Positions 9,328 to 17,140 of a stretch of DNA of 64,000 bases are shown piece by piece. The notes beneath the pieces were generated by a model, which had not been told where the DNA came from, did no database searches, and saw only the letters and a program-made list of their open reading frames with translations. The stretch is from Micromonospora rhizosphaerae (lineage in GTDB: Bacteria > Actinomycetota > Actinomycetes > Mycobacteriales > Micromonosporaceae): positions 2,046,001 through 2,110,000 of the forward strand of contig NZ_FMHV01000002.1 in assembly GCF_900091465.1 (NCBI RefSeq). The letters are read 5' to 3'. The stretch's first letter is position 1, and each line of letters opens with the position of its first letter. Both the position numbers and the translations under genes were made by a program.

Positions 9328-9882
9328 TCAGGAGACGTACGGGCGCGCGGCGCGACCCTCACGCAGCGCCAGACCCCACCAGCAGAGCTGGTCGAGCAGG
9401 ACCCGGGCGTCCTGGCGCAGCTGGTCCTGGGCCTGCGGCGTCGGCTCGCCGCAGAGCAGGTCGACGCCGACGATGTCGCGCACCGTCACGGCGTGCAGGG
9501 CGGTGAAGACCGTCCGGAGCTGGTCGACCGCGTGCAGGCCGACTGAACGGCAGCCGTACGACACGAAGCCGACCGGCTTGGCCTGCCACTCGTCGTACGC
9601 GTAATCGATCGCCTGTTTCACCGAGGCCGGGAAACTGTGGTTGTACTCGGGGGTGACCACGACGAACGCCTCCGCCCGGCTCACCTGCCGCACGAACGAC
9701 CGCATCGTCGCGGTCGGCTCGGCCGGGTAGCAGGCGGGGAAGTCGTACGCGGCGAGGTCGACGACGGTCACCGCCATCTCGTCGCGCTGCTGCGCCTGCT
9801 CGACGAACCAGCGACCGATCCGGTCGCCCATCCGTCCCTCGCGGGTGCTGCCGATGATCACGGCAAGCCGCAACGGCGTCAT
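9328..9882 (-). CDS. NADPH-dependent FMN reductase
   Basis: A 184-aa flavodoxin-fold reductase. The N-terminal flavin-phosphate loop is IIGSTREGRMGDRIG, and the family motif VVTPEYNHSFPASVKQAID, which binds the isoalloxazine ring, is intact. It should pass electrons from NAD(P)H to FMN or to quinone or azo-type acceptors. ATG 9882 is preceded by GGGAGG. It heads a likely three-gene operon with the DrrAB-like exporter (24 bases to the ATP-binding gene), which hints at a joint role in handling redox-active small molecules; that link is inference. Confidence 0.88.
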   Translation of the reverse strand: MTPLRLAVIIGSTREGRMGDRIGRWFVEQAQQRDEMAVTVVDLAAYDFPACYPAEPTATMRSFVRQVSRAEAFVVVTPEYNHSFPASVKQAIDYAYDEWQAKPVGFVSYGCRSVGLHAVDQLRTVFTALHAVTVRDIVGVDLLCGEPTPQAQDQLRQDARVLLDQLCWWGLALREGRAARPYVS

Positions 9883-10045
9883 GCTCCCTCCCGCTTCCGT
9901 CGAGCCTCACCCATCAGGCGCGAGACGACGACCGGCACCCGCTAGACCTGATCTAGCGGCGTTCGGGCAACGGCGCTGCCAGCGGCGAGGTGCACGGAAT
10001 CGTCGGTGGCGGCTGCTTCAATCAGCCTCGGGATAAGGGGGGCGA

Positions 10046-10546
10046 ATGACCGAGGTACGCATCGAGCGGTGGAGCAGCGAGGACCTGGAGGTGCTGCGGC
10101 AGCTCAACACGCATGAGGTCCGGGCGCACACCGGCGGACCGGAGACGGACGAGCAGGTGGTCGCCCGGCACGAGCGGTACGTGCGCGGCCCCGGCCCGCG
10201 CAAAGGCCAAATGTTCACGATCGTGCTCCCCGACGGCGTCAAGGTCGGCAGCGTCGGCTACTGGGAGCGGGAGTGGCGCGGCGAGCCGGTCTACGAGATG
10301 GGCTGGGCGATCCTGCCCGCGTACCAGGGCCGGGGGCTGGCGACCGCGGCGGTGCGCGCGGTGATCGCGGAGGCCGCGGCGCAGCGGAAGCTCCGCTGGG
10401 CGCACGCCTACCCGTCGGTCGACAACCCGCCGTCGAACGCGGTCTGCCGCAAGGCCGGCTTCACGCTGCTCGGCGAGACCGAGTTCGAGTACCCGCCGGG
10501 CCGGATGATGCGCTCCAACGACTGGCGGATCGACCTGACCGGTTGA
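10046..10546 (+). CDS. GNAT-family N-acetyltransferase
   Basis: A 166-aa GCN5-related acetyltransferase. The acetyl-CoA pyrophosphate loop is visible as AYQGRGLATAAVRAV (motif A, QxxGxG/A), preceded by the core strand GWAILP and followed by NAVCRKAGF, the usual motif B region that closes the domain. It most resembles RimJ/RimL-like or small-molecule acetyltransferases, with no evidence for a particular substrate. The start ATG follows GGGGGGCGA. It stands alone: the FMN reductase upstream is divergent, and downstream there are about 430 bases without a gene. Confidence 0.88.
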   Translation: MTEVRIERWSSEDLEVLRQLNTHEVRAHTGGPETDEQVVARHERYVRGPGPRKGQMFTIVLPDGVKVGSVGYWEREWRGEPVYEMGWAILPAYQGRGLATAAVRAVIAEAAAQRKLRWAHAYPSVDNPPSNAVCRKAGFTLLGETEFEYPPGRMMRSNDWRIDLTG

Positions 10547-10977
10547 GCTGTGACGACGTGCAGGCCGAATATTCGCCAATTTCGGAAGCGACAGTAGTTG
10601 ACGGCCTGGTGACGAAATTGACCGGTATTGTAGAGAGTGATGTGACATCACTTCTGCTCGATCAATTCGTCCCGACGGCGTCGACCCGACAACGACCGGG
10701 CGGGGCTCACGCAACGGCCGGACTGCGTCACGACATCCGAACGGGCAAGCCGAAGCGGGGGAAGATAACGATCGTATAACGACGATTCCCGATCGACCTT
10801 TCGTAACAGCGACTGGCCATACTGGAGCGTCGGCAGCTGACGTGCAGTTTTATTTGCCGAGCGGAAGGATTTTCCCGATGGTCCCGGTGTCGCGCGGGGC
10901 TCGACAGGCATGCGGCCCTGTAGCACCCTGTACTCCTCTGAGTACGCTTCGCTATCGCGGGCTGGGGGGCGGGGTCT
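10547..10977. other. 430-base gene-free, A/T-richer region
   Basis: Clearly richer in A and T than its surroundings, with no ORF showing the genome's third-position G/C bias. It contains a perfect 17-base palindrome at 10636-10652 and probably the promoter of the membrane-protein operon starting at 10978. The composition suggests regulatory or imported DNA. Confidence 0.5.
10636..10652. promoter_or_regulatory. Perfect palindrome, candidate operator
   Basis: AGTGATG-TGA-CATCACT reads the same on both strands apart from the three-base centre. It resembles operators of GntR or MarR-type dimers, but no regulator can be assigned. It lies about 325 bases before the 10978 start. Confidence 0.4.
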
Positions 10978-12777
10978 GTGCAGGAGCGGCGTGGCAACCG
11001 AAAGACCTGGATGAATCTGGTCATCTGCGTCCTGGGCGTACCGCTGGTCATTCTGGCCGGCAGCACAGGCTGGCTCCGGCACCGTTTCGACGGGAATGGC
11101 GGCTGGAGCGGACGACACGGGGATCTGCTCGAAGCGGCCGGGCGGATCTTCTTTCTTTTCCTCGCCGCCTCGGTCGGCATATTGATCTTCTCGCGACTGC
11201 GCGATCGGTTGAGCCGTGAGACCGCCGATCCCGAGCCGCCTGCCGATCCCGATGTCGCATGGCTTCAGGACCTGCAGAAGTCGGCGGCCAGTCGGATCAC
11301 CGAGGACGACCGTAAGGCGATCGCGATGTTCGTGGAGCTGATCGTCGATCCGGCCCGGCGCCGCTCCCGCCTGACCGAGACCATCGACCTCGACGAGCGG
11401 GCCGTGGTGCAGCACGTCTCGATCTCGTTCTCGCTGCCCCACACCGACAATGGCGGCAGGGTGCTCTACGTGCCGGTCGTGCAGCCGCGCAAGGGCGAGC
11501 TGGTGGACAACTTCCACCTCCGGAACGCCCGGGGGGATTCCCTGCCCACGATGTCCTACGAGGAGTCCGTTCGGCTGGCGTCGGCCGGCCTGCGGCTGCT
11601 GATCGAGATATCCGGCAGTGAGCAGGACGCTCCGGCGCACCGGACGCTGGGGGAGGCGGAGCGGGCCGCCGAGCTCGCCCTGCTGCAGATCGTGGCCACC
11701 CGCGGGCCGATGAACAGCCAGGTCGTCGACCGCAAGATGGACGTCATCCTCGAAAGGATCAAGTTTCGCGACGACGAGAGCCGGCGCCGGGTCCGCAAGT
11801 ACGTCGCCGCGCTCAGTTCGTCGTACCCGATCATCGCCGTCGTCCCCGCGGCCGAGGCGACCAGCGGCCGCCTGCTGCTCAAGTACGAACGGACCTTCGT
11901 CCCGTCGTCGCTCACCCGGGGTTGGCGGGGCCTGCTCCGGCTCGGCCTCGGTCTCAAGCCCGACCAGGTCGCCGTCCCGGTGGAACTCGCGCTGACCGCC
12001 GAGAGTTACCACCTGCGGGTCAACGCCCCGTCCAACAAGTACGTCCTCAAACAGTTCCTCCAGTGCCGCCACTGCCGCACGCTGACGACCAGGAAGTGGC
12101 GCGGTATGCAGCCACGCGGCATGAAGGACGAGGACGACAAGCAGGGCCTGTGCGCGCACAAGGTCGGGCCCGCCGTCGAGGTCGACCACCATTTCCGGGT
12201 ACGCCGCCGGCGCGGGCAGAACTTCGTGCACGTGTACATGCGGGGGTACGCCAAGGCGTCGCCGAAGATGCGGGATCTTCAGGTCTTCGCGCGATTCAAG
12301 GAGGTCCCGCCCGGCGGCCGGGGGCGGGCGGCGGTCACGGCGCTGGCGACGACGCTGCTGATCGCGGTCGCCGGAAACCTGATCAGCAGCCGGCAGGGAG
12401 CCCAGGTGGGCGGCTTGCCGGCCCTGATGCTGGCGCTGCCGGCCGTTGCCGCCGGCTGGTTCGGCATGGCGTCGGACAAGGACGCCCTGGTCGGCGGCTC
12501 GCTGCTCGCCCGCCTGTCCCTGATCATCAGCGGAGTCGTCTCGGTGATCGCCGTCATCTACTATCTGGGCTCCCCGCCGCCGGCGCCGTTGCCGCCGGGG
12601 AGTGTCGTGGACCACCTGACGTTCGTTGGAATTACCGACTGGCGGTGGATCGTGCTCTGCGCCATCTCCGCCCTCAACCTGATCTACGTCTCCTACCGGT
12701 TCACGCTCAAGCTCGTGCACTACAGCGACCTGCTGAAGCGGGAAGACCTCGGCGCGGGGGAGTTCGCATGGAGATAG
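10978..12777 (+). CDS. Multi-pass membrane protein of unknown family, paralogue of the left-edge gene
   Basis: A 599-aa protein. Two transmembrane helices lie at the N-terminus (about residues 12-29 and 52-70), a soluble region spans about 80-440, and there are four or five hydrophobic segments at the C-terminus (for example AVTALATTLLIAVAGNLIS and LMLALPAVAAGWFGM). A CRHC pair followed about 25 residues later by another Cys and a His gives a possible metal site. The soluble region matches the 1-1315 product: VPVVQPRKGELVDN, GDSLPTMSYEE and ESYHLRVNAPSNKY all have counterparts in the same order. GTG 10978 has a G-rich leader; ATG at codon 12 is an alternative start. The next gene overlaps by ten bases. 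I do not recognise the family. Confidence 0.85.
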   Translation: MQERRGNRKTWMNLVICVLGVPLVILAGSTGWLRHRFDGNGGWSGRHGDLLEAAGRIFFLFLAASVGILIFSRLRDRLSRETADPEPPADPDVAWLQDLQKSAASRITEDDRKAIAMFVELIVDPARRRSRLTETIDLDERAVVQHVSISFSLPHTDNGGRVLYVPVVQPRKGELVDNFHLRNARGDSLPTMSYEESVRLASAGLRLLIEISGSEQDAPAHRTLGEAERAAELALLQIVATRGPMNSQVVDRKMDVILERIKFRDDESRRRVRKYVAALSSSYPIIAVVPAAEATSGRLLLKYERTFVPSSLTRGWRGLLRLGLGLKPDQVAVPVELALTAESYHLRVNAPSNKYVLKQFLQCRHCRTLTTRKWRGMQPRGMKDEDDKQGLCAHKVGPAVEVDHHFRVRRRRGQNFVHVYMRGYAKASPKMRDLQVFARFKEVPPGGRGRAAVTALATTLLIAVAGNLISSRQGAQVGGLPALMLALPAVAAGWFGMASDKDALVGGSLLARLSLIISGVVSVIAVIYYLGSPPPAPLPPGSVVDHLTFVGITDWRWIVLCAISALNLIYVSYRFTLKLVHYSDLLKREDLGAGEFAWR

Positions 12778-13280
12778 TGGAGGGAATTGGAGGAGTGGTG
12801 ACATCTTCGCCCGAGCCCGAGCCGCAGCAGGCGCAGTCCGAGCCGCAGTCGGCGCCGCCCGAGGAGCGGTACGTCGCGGACGACGCGCTCTGGGTCGTGC
12901 CGTCCAGCAGCTATGTCGACCCCGAGCCGCCGTTGAAGACGAGCCTCTTCGACGATCCGCAACGACTCGGCAACGCGTGGCGGCAGACCATGTCGACGCT
13001 GCAGGCCGAGGCTCGGGAGTCGAACGAGCGGAAGCGGGAGATCGAAGAGAAGGCACGCGCGCTGATCGACGAGGCCAACCGGCTGGTCGCGCCACCGGAC
13101 GAGGATCAGCCGGACCGGCCGGCCGAGGCCGGCCAGCCGATCGCCGAGGCCAAGGGCCACGCACCCGGCGGCCTGATCAATCGTCTCGACCGTCTCGCCC
13201 AGGCGACCAGACGACTCGTCTCCGGCACGGCTGACGGCCCGGATCCAGCAGCGGGCGCTTACCAGGGCAGCACCCCGTAG
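12768..13280 (+). CDS. Small acidic/coiled-coil protein coupled to the membrane protein
   Basis: A 170-aa hydrophilic protein of unknown family. ATG 12768 lies inside the 3' end of the upstream membrane-protein gene (ten-base overlap), with GGGGGAG just before it, so translation is coupled; a GTG about ten codons in, behind GGAGG, is an alternative start. After a Pro/Glu/Gln-rich leader comes a helical, charged stretch (TLQAEARESNERKREIEEKA) likely to form a coiled coil, then a Pro-rich linker and a basic C-terminal helix (INRLDRLAQATRRLVSG). No signal or membrane segment. It probably works with the membrane protein on its cytoplasmic side. The 3' end overlaps the convergent SDR gene by 22 bases. 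Confidence 0.75.
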   Translation: MEIVEGIGGVVTSSPEPEPQQAQSEPQSAPPEERYVADDALWVVPSSSYVDPEPPLKTSLFDDPQRLGNAWRQTMSTLQAEARESNERKREIEEKARALIDEANRLVAPPDEDQPDRPAEAGQPIAEAKGHAPGGLINRLDRLAQATRRLVSGTADGPDPAAGAYQGSTP

Positions 13281-14008
13281 CCGCCGCCGGCGTCCATCTG
13301 GTAGCCCCAGAGCAGGCCGCTCGGCCCGTCCGCCGGCAGCGTCGCCAGGTGCACGCTCACCTCGGCGCCCTGCTCCGGCGTCCGGAACCCGCTGTTGTGG
13401 TTGAGATCCGTCGCGCAGTAGCCGGGGTTGGCGGCGTTCACCTTGATCGGGGTGTCCCGCAGTTCCTTGGCGTACATCGCGGTGACCATGTTCAGCGCCG
13501 CCTTCGACGACGGGTACGGCACCGAGGTCAGCCCGAACAGGGCGCCCTCCGGATCGGTCATCACCGCGATCGAGCCGACCTCGCTGGAGACGTTCACGAT
13601 CCGCGCCGCCGGCGCCCTGCCCAGCAGCGGCAGGAGGGCGTTGGTCAGCACGACCACCCCGAAGACGTTCGTCTCGTACACCTCGCGCAGCGTGCCGAGG
13701 GTGGTCTCGCTCGGCAGCGCCGAACCGTCGGCCCGGACGATGCCGGCGTTGTTGACCAGCACGTCCAGGTGGCCGTACTCCTGCTCGACCAGCTTGGCCG
13801 CGGCGGCAACCGACTGCTCGTCGGTCACGTCCAGCGGCACGAACCGGGCGTTCGCGCCGCCGTCGCGCAGCGCTCGCTCCGCCTCCCGGCCCCGCGCCGC
13901 GTCCCGCGCGCCGACCAGCACGATCATCCCCCGCGCGCCGAGCTGCCGGGCGGTGGCGAATCCGATTCCCTTGTTGGCCCCGGTGATCAGGGCGATCGTC
14001 GTCGTCAT
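13259..14008 (-). CDS. Short-chain dehydrogenase/reductase (SDR)
   Basis: A 249-aa classical SDR with a Rossmann fold. The cofactor motif TGANKGIG is at about residues 9-16, NNAG at about 82, the catalytic Ser region is VNVSSEVGS, and the catalytic YxxxK is YPSSKAAL. The composition resembles carbonyl-reductase-like SDRs (TGANKGIGFATARQLGARG). The substrate is undetermined. ATG 14008 is chosen because the conserved strand begins directly after it; longer upstream frames run through the divergent promoter. An XRE-type regulator is transcribed divergently 103 bases away and probably controls it, an arrangement common in actinomycetes. Confidence 0.9.
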   Translation of the reverse strand: MTTTIALITGANKGIGFATARQLGARGMIVLVGARDAARGREAERALRDGGANARFVPLDVTDEQSVAAAAKLVEQEYGHLDVLVNNAGIVRADGSALPSETTLGTLREVYETNVFGVVVLTNALLPLLGRAPAARIVNVSSEVGSIAVMTDPEGALFGLTSVPYPSSKAALNMVTAMYAKELRDTPIKVNAANPGYCATDLNHNSGFRTPEQGAEVSVHLATLPADGPSGLLWGYQMDAGGGYGVLPW

Positions 14009-14111
14009 GGCCTCGAGCCTGCCGCCGAGCGCGGTCGGTCGGGAGAGGCCCGCCGAGGCTGGGACCGGCGGTACCACCCTCGCCGGCGCCGGCTGCGGCA
14101 AGCTGGAGGGC

Positions 14112-14954
14112 ATGACCAGTAGTGGCCTGCGACGCGACGAGCTGGCGGCCTTCCTGCGCAGCCGCCGCGCCCGGTTGCGCCCCGCCGAGGTCGGCCTCCC
14201 CGACGGGGTACGCCGCCGCACGCCCGGCCTGCGCCGGCAGGAGGTTGCCCAGCTCGCCGGGATGTCGATCGACTACTACATCCGGCTCGAACAGGGCCGC
14301 GGCCCGCACCCGTCCCGGCAGGTGCTCGCCGCGCTGGCCCGGGCGCTGCTGCTCACCCGCGACGAGCGGGCGTACCTGTTCCGGATCGCCGGGGAGAGCC
14401 CGCCCCCGTCGGCCGGGCCGAGCCGGGAGGTGACCCCGGGGCTGCGGCACCTGCTCGACGCGATGACCGAGACCCCGGCGTACCTGGTCGACGCCGCCTA
14501 CGACATCCTGGCCTGGAACCGGCTGGCCGCGTGGTTCGTCGGCGACCTGTCGGCGGTGCCGGCCGATGAGCGGAACATGATCCGCTGGATGTTCCGCCAA
14601 CCGGTCCCCGAGGCGCACTGGAACGACCCGGAGACGTTGCGGTTCGTCCGCACCTCGATCGCCGACCTGCGGGCCGCGTACGGGCGCTGGCCGGAAGATC
14701 CGGCGATCGCCGCGCTGGTCACCGAGCTGCTCGGCGTCTCGCCCCGGTTCGCCGAGCTGTGGGCCGAGCACGACGTGGCCGAGCGCCGCCCGGTGGTGAA
14801 GCGGGTGGCGCACCCGGAGCTCGGGCCGCTGGAGTTCGAGTGCCGGGTGCTGCACGTGCCGGAGACCGACCAGCGGCTGATCGTCTACGTCCCCGAGCCC
14901 GGGTCAGCCACCCAGGCGGCGTTCCACCGTCTCGCCGAACGCGTCCGCAGCTGA
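14112..14954 (+). CDS. XRE-family regulator with MmyB-like ligand-binding domain
   Basis: A 280-aa protein. The N-terminal helix-turn-helix is RRRTPGLRRQEVAQLAGMSI followed by DYYIRLEQGRG. The second half (from about residue 105) has the MmyB-type domain with LLDAMTETPAYLVDAAYDIL, WNRLAAWF and WAEHDV. MmyB-like regulators bind fatty-acid-like ligands in known cases. A good start is ATG 14112 after GGAGGG. It is divergent from the SDR gene, so autoregulation plus control of the SDR is likely. Confidence 0.92.
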   Translation: MTSSGLRRDELAAFLRSRRARLRPAEVGLPDGVRRRTPGLRRQEVAQLAGMSIDYYIRLEQGRGPHPSRQVLAALARALLLTRDERAYLFRIAGESPPPSAGPSREVTPGLRHLLDAMTETPAYLVDAAYDILAWNRLAAWFVGDLSAVPADERNMIRWMFRQPVPEAHWNDPETLRFVRTSIADLRAAYGRWPEDPAIAALVTELLGVSPRFAELWAEHDVAERRPVVKRVAHPELGPLEFECRVLHVPETDQRLIVYVPEPGSATQAAFHRLAERVRS

Positions 14955-14988
14955 CCCGCGCTCAGGCCGCCTCCTCCAGGGGCACGCG

Positions 14989-15843
14989 TTACGCCGGCAG
15001 GTAGTCGAAGGTGTCCGGGTTGGGCCCCTGACGGCCGGCCTCGCCCTTGTCCAGCGAGTTGATCCGGTCCATCGCCGCGTCGTCCAGCTCGAAGTCGAAG
15101 ATGTGGAAGTTCTCCTCCATCCGCCTCGGCGTGACCGACTTCGGAAAGACGATGTCGCCGCGCTGCACGTGCCAGCGCAGCACCACCTGAGCCGGGGTCC
15201 GGCCGACCTCCTGCGCGATGTCGACGATGGTCGGGTCGTCGAGCACCTTGCCCTGGGCGATCGGCGACCACGCCTCGGTGAGGATGCTGTGCGCCTTGTC
15301 GTACGCGCGCACCTCCTCGTTGCGGAAGTACGGGTGCACCTCGATCTGGTTCACCGCCGGCACCACCTCGGCCTCGGCGGCCAGCCGCCCCAGGTGCGGC
15401 ACCTGGAAGTTCGACACGCCGATCGAGCGGGCCCGATCATCGCGCTGGAACTCCTCCAGCACCTTCCAGGTGGAGACGAAGTCGCCGTCGTACAGGGTGG
15501 GCAGCGGCCAGTGGATGAGGAACAGGTCGACGTAGTCGAACTTCAACGCCTGCAGCGTCGACTCGAACGCCGTGCGGGCGTCGTCCGGGCGGTGGAAGGC
15601 GTTGCTCAGCTTGCTGGTGACGAAGACCTCGCCGCGGTCCAGCCCGGAGGTGCGGATCGCCTGTCCCACCTCGGCCTCGTTGCCGTACATCTCGGCGGTG
15701 TCGATGTGCCGGTAGCCGATCTCCAGGGCCTTGCCGACCGCCTCGGCGGTCTCCTTCGGGTCGATCTGGAAGACGCCGAAGCCGAGCTGCGGGATGGTGT
15801 TGCCGTCGTTGAGCGGGATGTCGGGGATCGTGTTCGCGGCCAT
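14989..15843 (-). CDS. Aldo/keto reductase, 2,5-diketo-gluconate-reductase type
   Basis: A 284-aa AKR5-like enzyme. Visible features are GFGVFQID, the catalytic Asp/Tyr in YRHIDTAEMYGNE, Lys in FVTSKLS, His in FLIHWPLP, and the phosphate-site VFPKSVTPRRMEEN near the C-terminus. It should reduce aldehydes or ketones with NADPH. ATG 15843 follows GGAGAAG by eight bases; an in-frame ATG six codons earlier would lie on the ribosome site. It is similar to the 42270-43064 protein in this window (shared GYR-IDTA-MYGNE, LIHWP and PKSVTP), so the two are paralogues. It may be co-transcribed with the LysR gene upstream, but the gap of about 140 bases makes this uncertain. Confidence 0.9.
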   Translation of the reverse strand: MAANTIPDIPLNDGNTIPQLGFGVFQIDPKETAEAVGKALEIGYRHIDTAEMYGNEAEVGQAIRTSGLDRGEVFVTSKLSNAFHRPDDARTAFESTLQALKFDYVDLFLIHWPLPTLYDGDFVSTWKVLEEFQRDDRARSIGVSNFQVPHLGRLAAEAEVVPAVNQIEVHPYFRNEEVRAYDKAHSILTEAWSPIAQGKVLDDPTIVDIAQEVGRTPAQVVLRWHVQRGDIVFPKSVTPRRMEENFHIFDFELDDAAMDRINSLDKGEAGRQGPNPDTFDYLPA

Positions 15844-15986
15844 CGAAGCTTCTTCTCCCATCGTCGGCGGCGGCCGGAAGCGCTACCACGCGCTCCGCGG
15901 GCCGGCCAACTCGGGTTACCCCCTTCGGCCGTCTCCTCACGGCCCTGGGTGATCTGCGCCAAGCCGGCGCCGGGGCATGGCCGTGC

Positions 15987-16958
15987 TCAGCCGACCGGCG
16001 TCTGGCCGGCCTCGAAGAGCACCGGCCAGGGTCGGGTGGCCGGCGCGATCGCCGCCGGTCCGGGCGGCGGCTCGGCGGCGGCCAGCACCTCGGCCGCGAG
16101 CTGCCCGAACATCGGCGCGGCGGGATGCACCGAACGGTCCGGCCAGGCCGCCGAGGTTCGTTTCACCAGCGGCGCCCCGACGATCGGCCGCCAGGCGATC
16201 CGCGGTTCCCGGCGGGCCAGCGCCTCCGGCTCGATCGCGACCGCGCCGCCGGCCAGGACCAGCCCGAAGAGGAACTCCGGGTTGCGGGCGTGCCGGACCC
16301 GGCCGGGCGCGAAGCCGTACCGGCGGCACACCGCCAGGAGATGGTCGTGCCAGCCGGGCGCGGTGGCCCGGGGCGCGGCGATCAGATCCAGCTCGGCCAG
16401 CCCGGCCAGGTCGACCTCCCGGGCCCGGGCCAGCGGCGACGCCCGGGGCAGCAGCACCCCCAGCGGTACGTCGACCGCCGCGCCGAAGCGCAGCCCCGCC
16501 TCCTCCACCGGGTGGTGCAGCAGGCCCGCGTCGAGGCGGCCCTCGCCGAGCATGCGCACCTGCTCGGCGCTGGTCAGCTCCTGCAGGTCCACGTCCAGCC
16601 CGGGCGCCCGCGCGGCCAGCCGGTCCAGCAGCGCGCGCAGGGTCACCGCCGGCGTCTCCGGCGGCACCCCCGCCCGCAGTACGCCCAGCGCGCCCGCGCG
16701 CACCTGGCGGATCAGGTTGCGCAGCCGCTGTTCCCCGGCGAGCAGTTCGTCGGCCTCGCCGAGCAGCAGCTGACCGGCGGTGGTGAGCCGCACCTGCCGG
16801 CGCGACCGGTCGAAGAGCTCGACCTCCAGCTCCCGTTCCAGCCGCTGGATCGACTGGCTCAGCGGCGGCTGCGCCATCCCCAGCACCTCGGCCGCCCGCC
16901 CGAAATGCAGCTCCCGGGCGACCACCACAAAGTGCCGCAGATGCCGCAGCAGATCCAC
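15987..16958 (-). CDS. LysR-family transcriptional regulator
   Basis: A 323-aa regulator. The N-terminal winged HTH is HFVVVARELHFGRAAEVLGM followed by AQPPLSQSIQRLE, the standard LysR helix. A periplasmic-binding-protein-like effector domain follows from about residue 90. GTG 16958 is selected because it precedes the HTH by the normal short distance. It is transcribed divergently from the beta-lactamase-like gene at 17141, with a 182-base intergenic region that contains a 14-base inverted repeat. That layout resembles ampR/ampC-type pairs, but the neighbour lacks a true beta-lactamase signature, so control of resistance is not supported. Confidence 0.9.
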   Translation of the reverse strand: MDLLRHLRHFVVVARELHFGRAAEVLGMAQPPLSQSIQRLERELEVELFDRSRRQVRLTTAGQLLLGEADELLAGEQRLRNLIRQVRAGALGVLRAGVPPETPAVTLRALLDRLAARAPGLDVDLQELTSAEQVRMLGEGRLDAGLLHHPVEEAGLRFGAAVDVPLGVLLPRASPLARAREVDLAGLAELDLIAAPRATAPGWHDHLLAVCRRYGFAPGRVRHARNPEFLFGLVLAGGAVAIEPEALARREPRIAWRPIVGAPLVKRTSAAWPDRSVHPAAPMFGQLAAEVLAAAEPPPGPAAIAPATRPWPVLFEAGQTPVG

Positions 16959-16988
16959 GCCCCGCACCCTACGCCCGCCGCCCCGCTT

Positions 16989-17065
16989 CCCGCGATCTTG
17001 CAGGTGCTGTCCGAGCATTACCGGCATACGACGCAAATCAGAGACCCGAAGTGCAAGATCGCGGG
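16989..17065. repeat. Long-loop inverted repeat, REP-like element
   Basis: CCCGCGATCTTGCA (16989-17002) is repeated inverted as TGCAAGATCGCGGG (17052-17065), 14 perfect bases with a 49-base centre. It lies in the LysR/serine-hydrolase intergenic region. It resembles interspersed intergenic elements of Micromonosporaceae that I recall, but I see no second full copy in this window. Confidence 0.6.
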
Positions 17066-17140
17066 GGCGAGGGTGGGGCGAGGGCGGGGGCCGGGGTGGC
17101 AGGGTGGGGGTTGGGTCCGGCGGGTGGATAGCGTGCGGGG

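Noticed and set aside
10568..10779. Small plus-strand frame of about 72 codons after the GNAT gene
   Set aside because: The peptide looks passable, but third positions lack the genome's G/C bias and there is no ribosome site.
10648..13164. 838-codon open frame on the minus strand
   Set aside because: It is antisense to the membrane-protein gene; its translation is Arg/Pro/Gln-rich without domains, typical of shadows in very GC-rich DNA.
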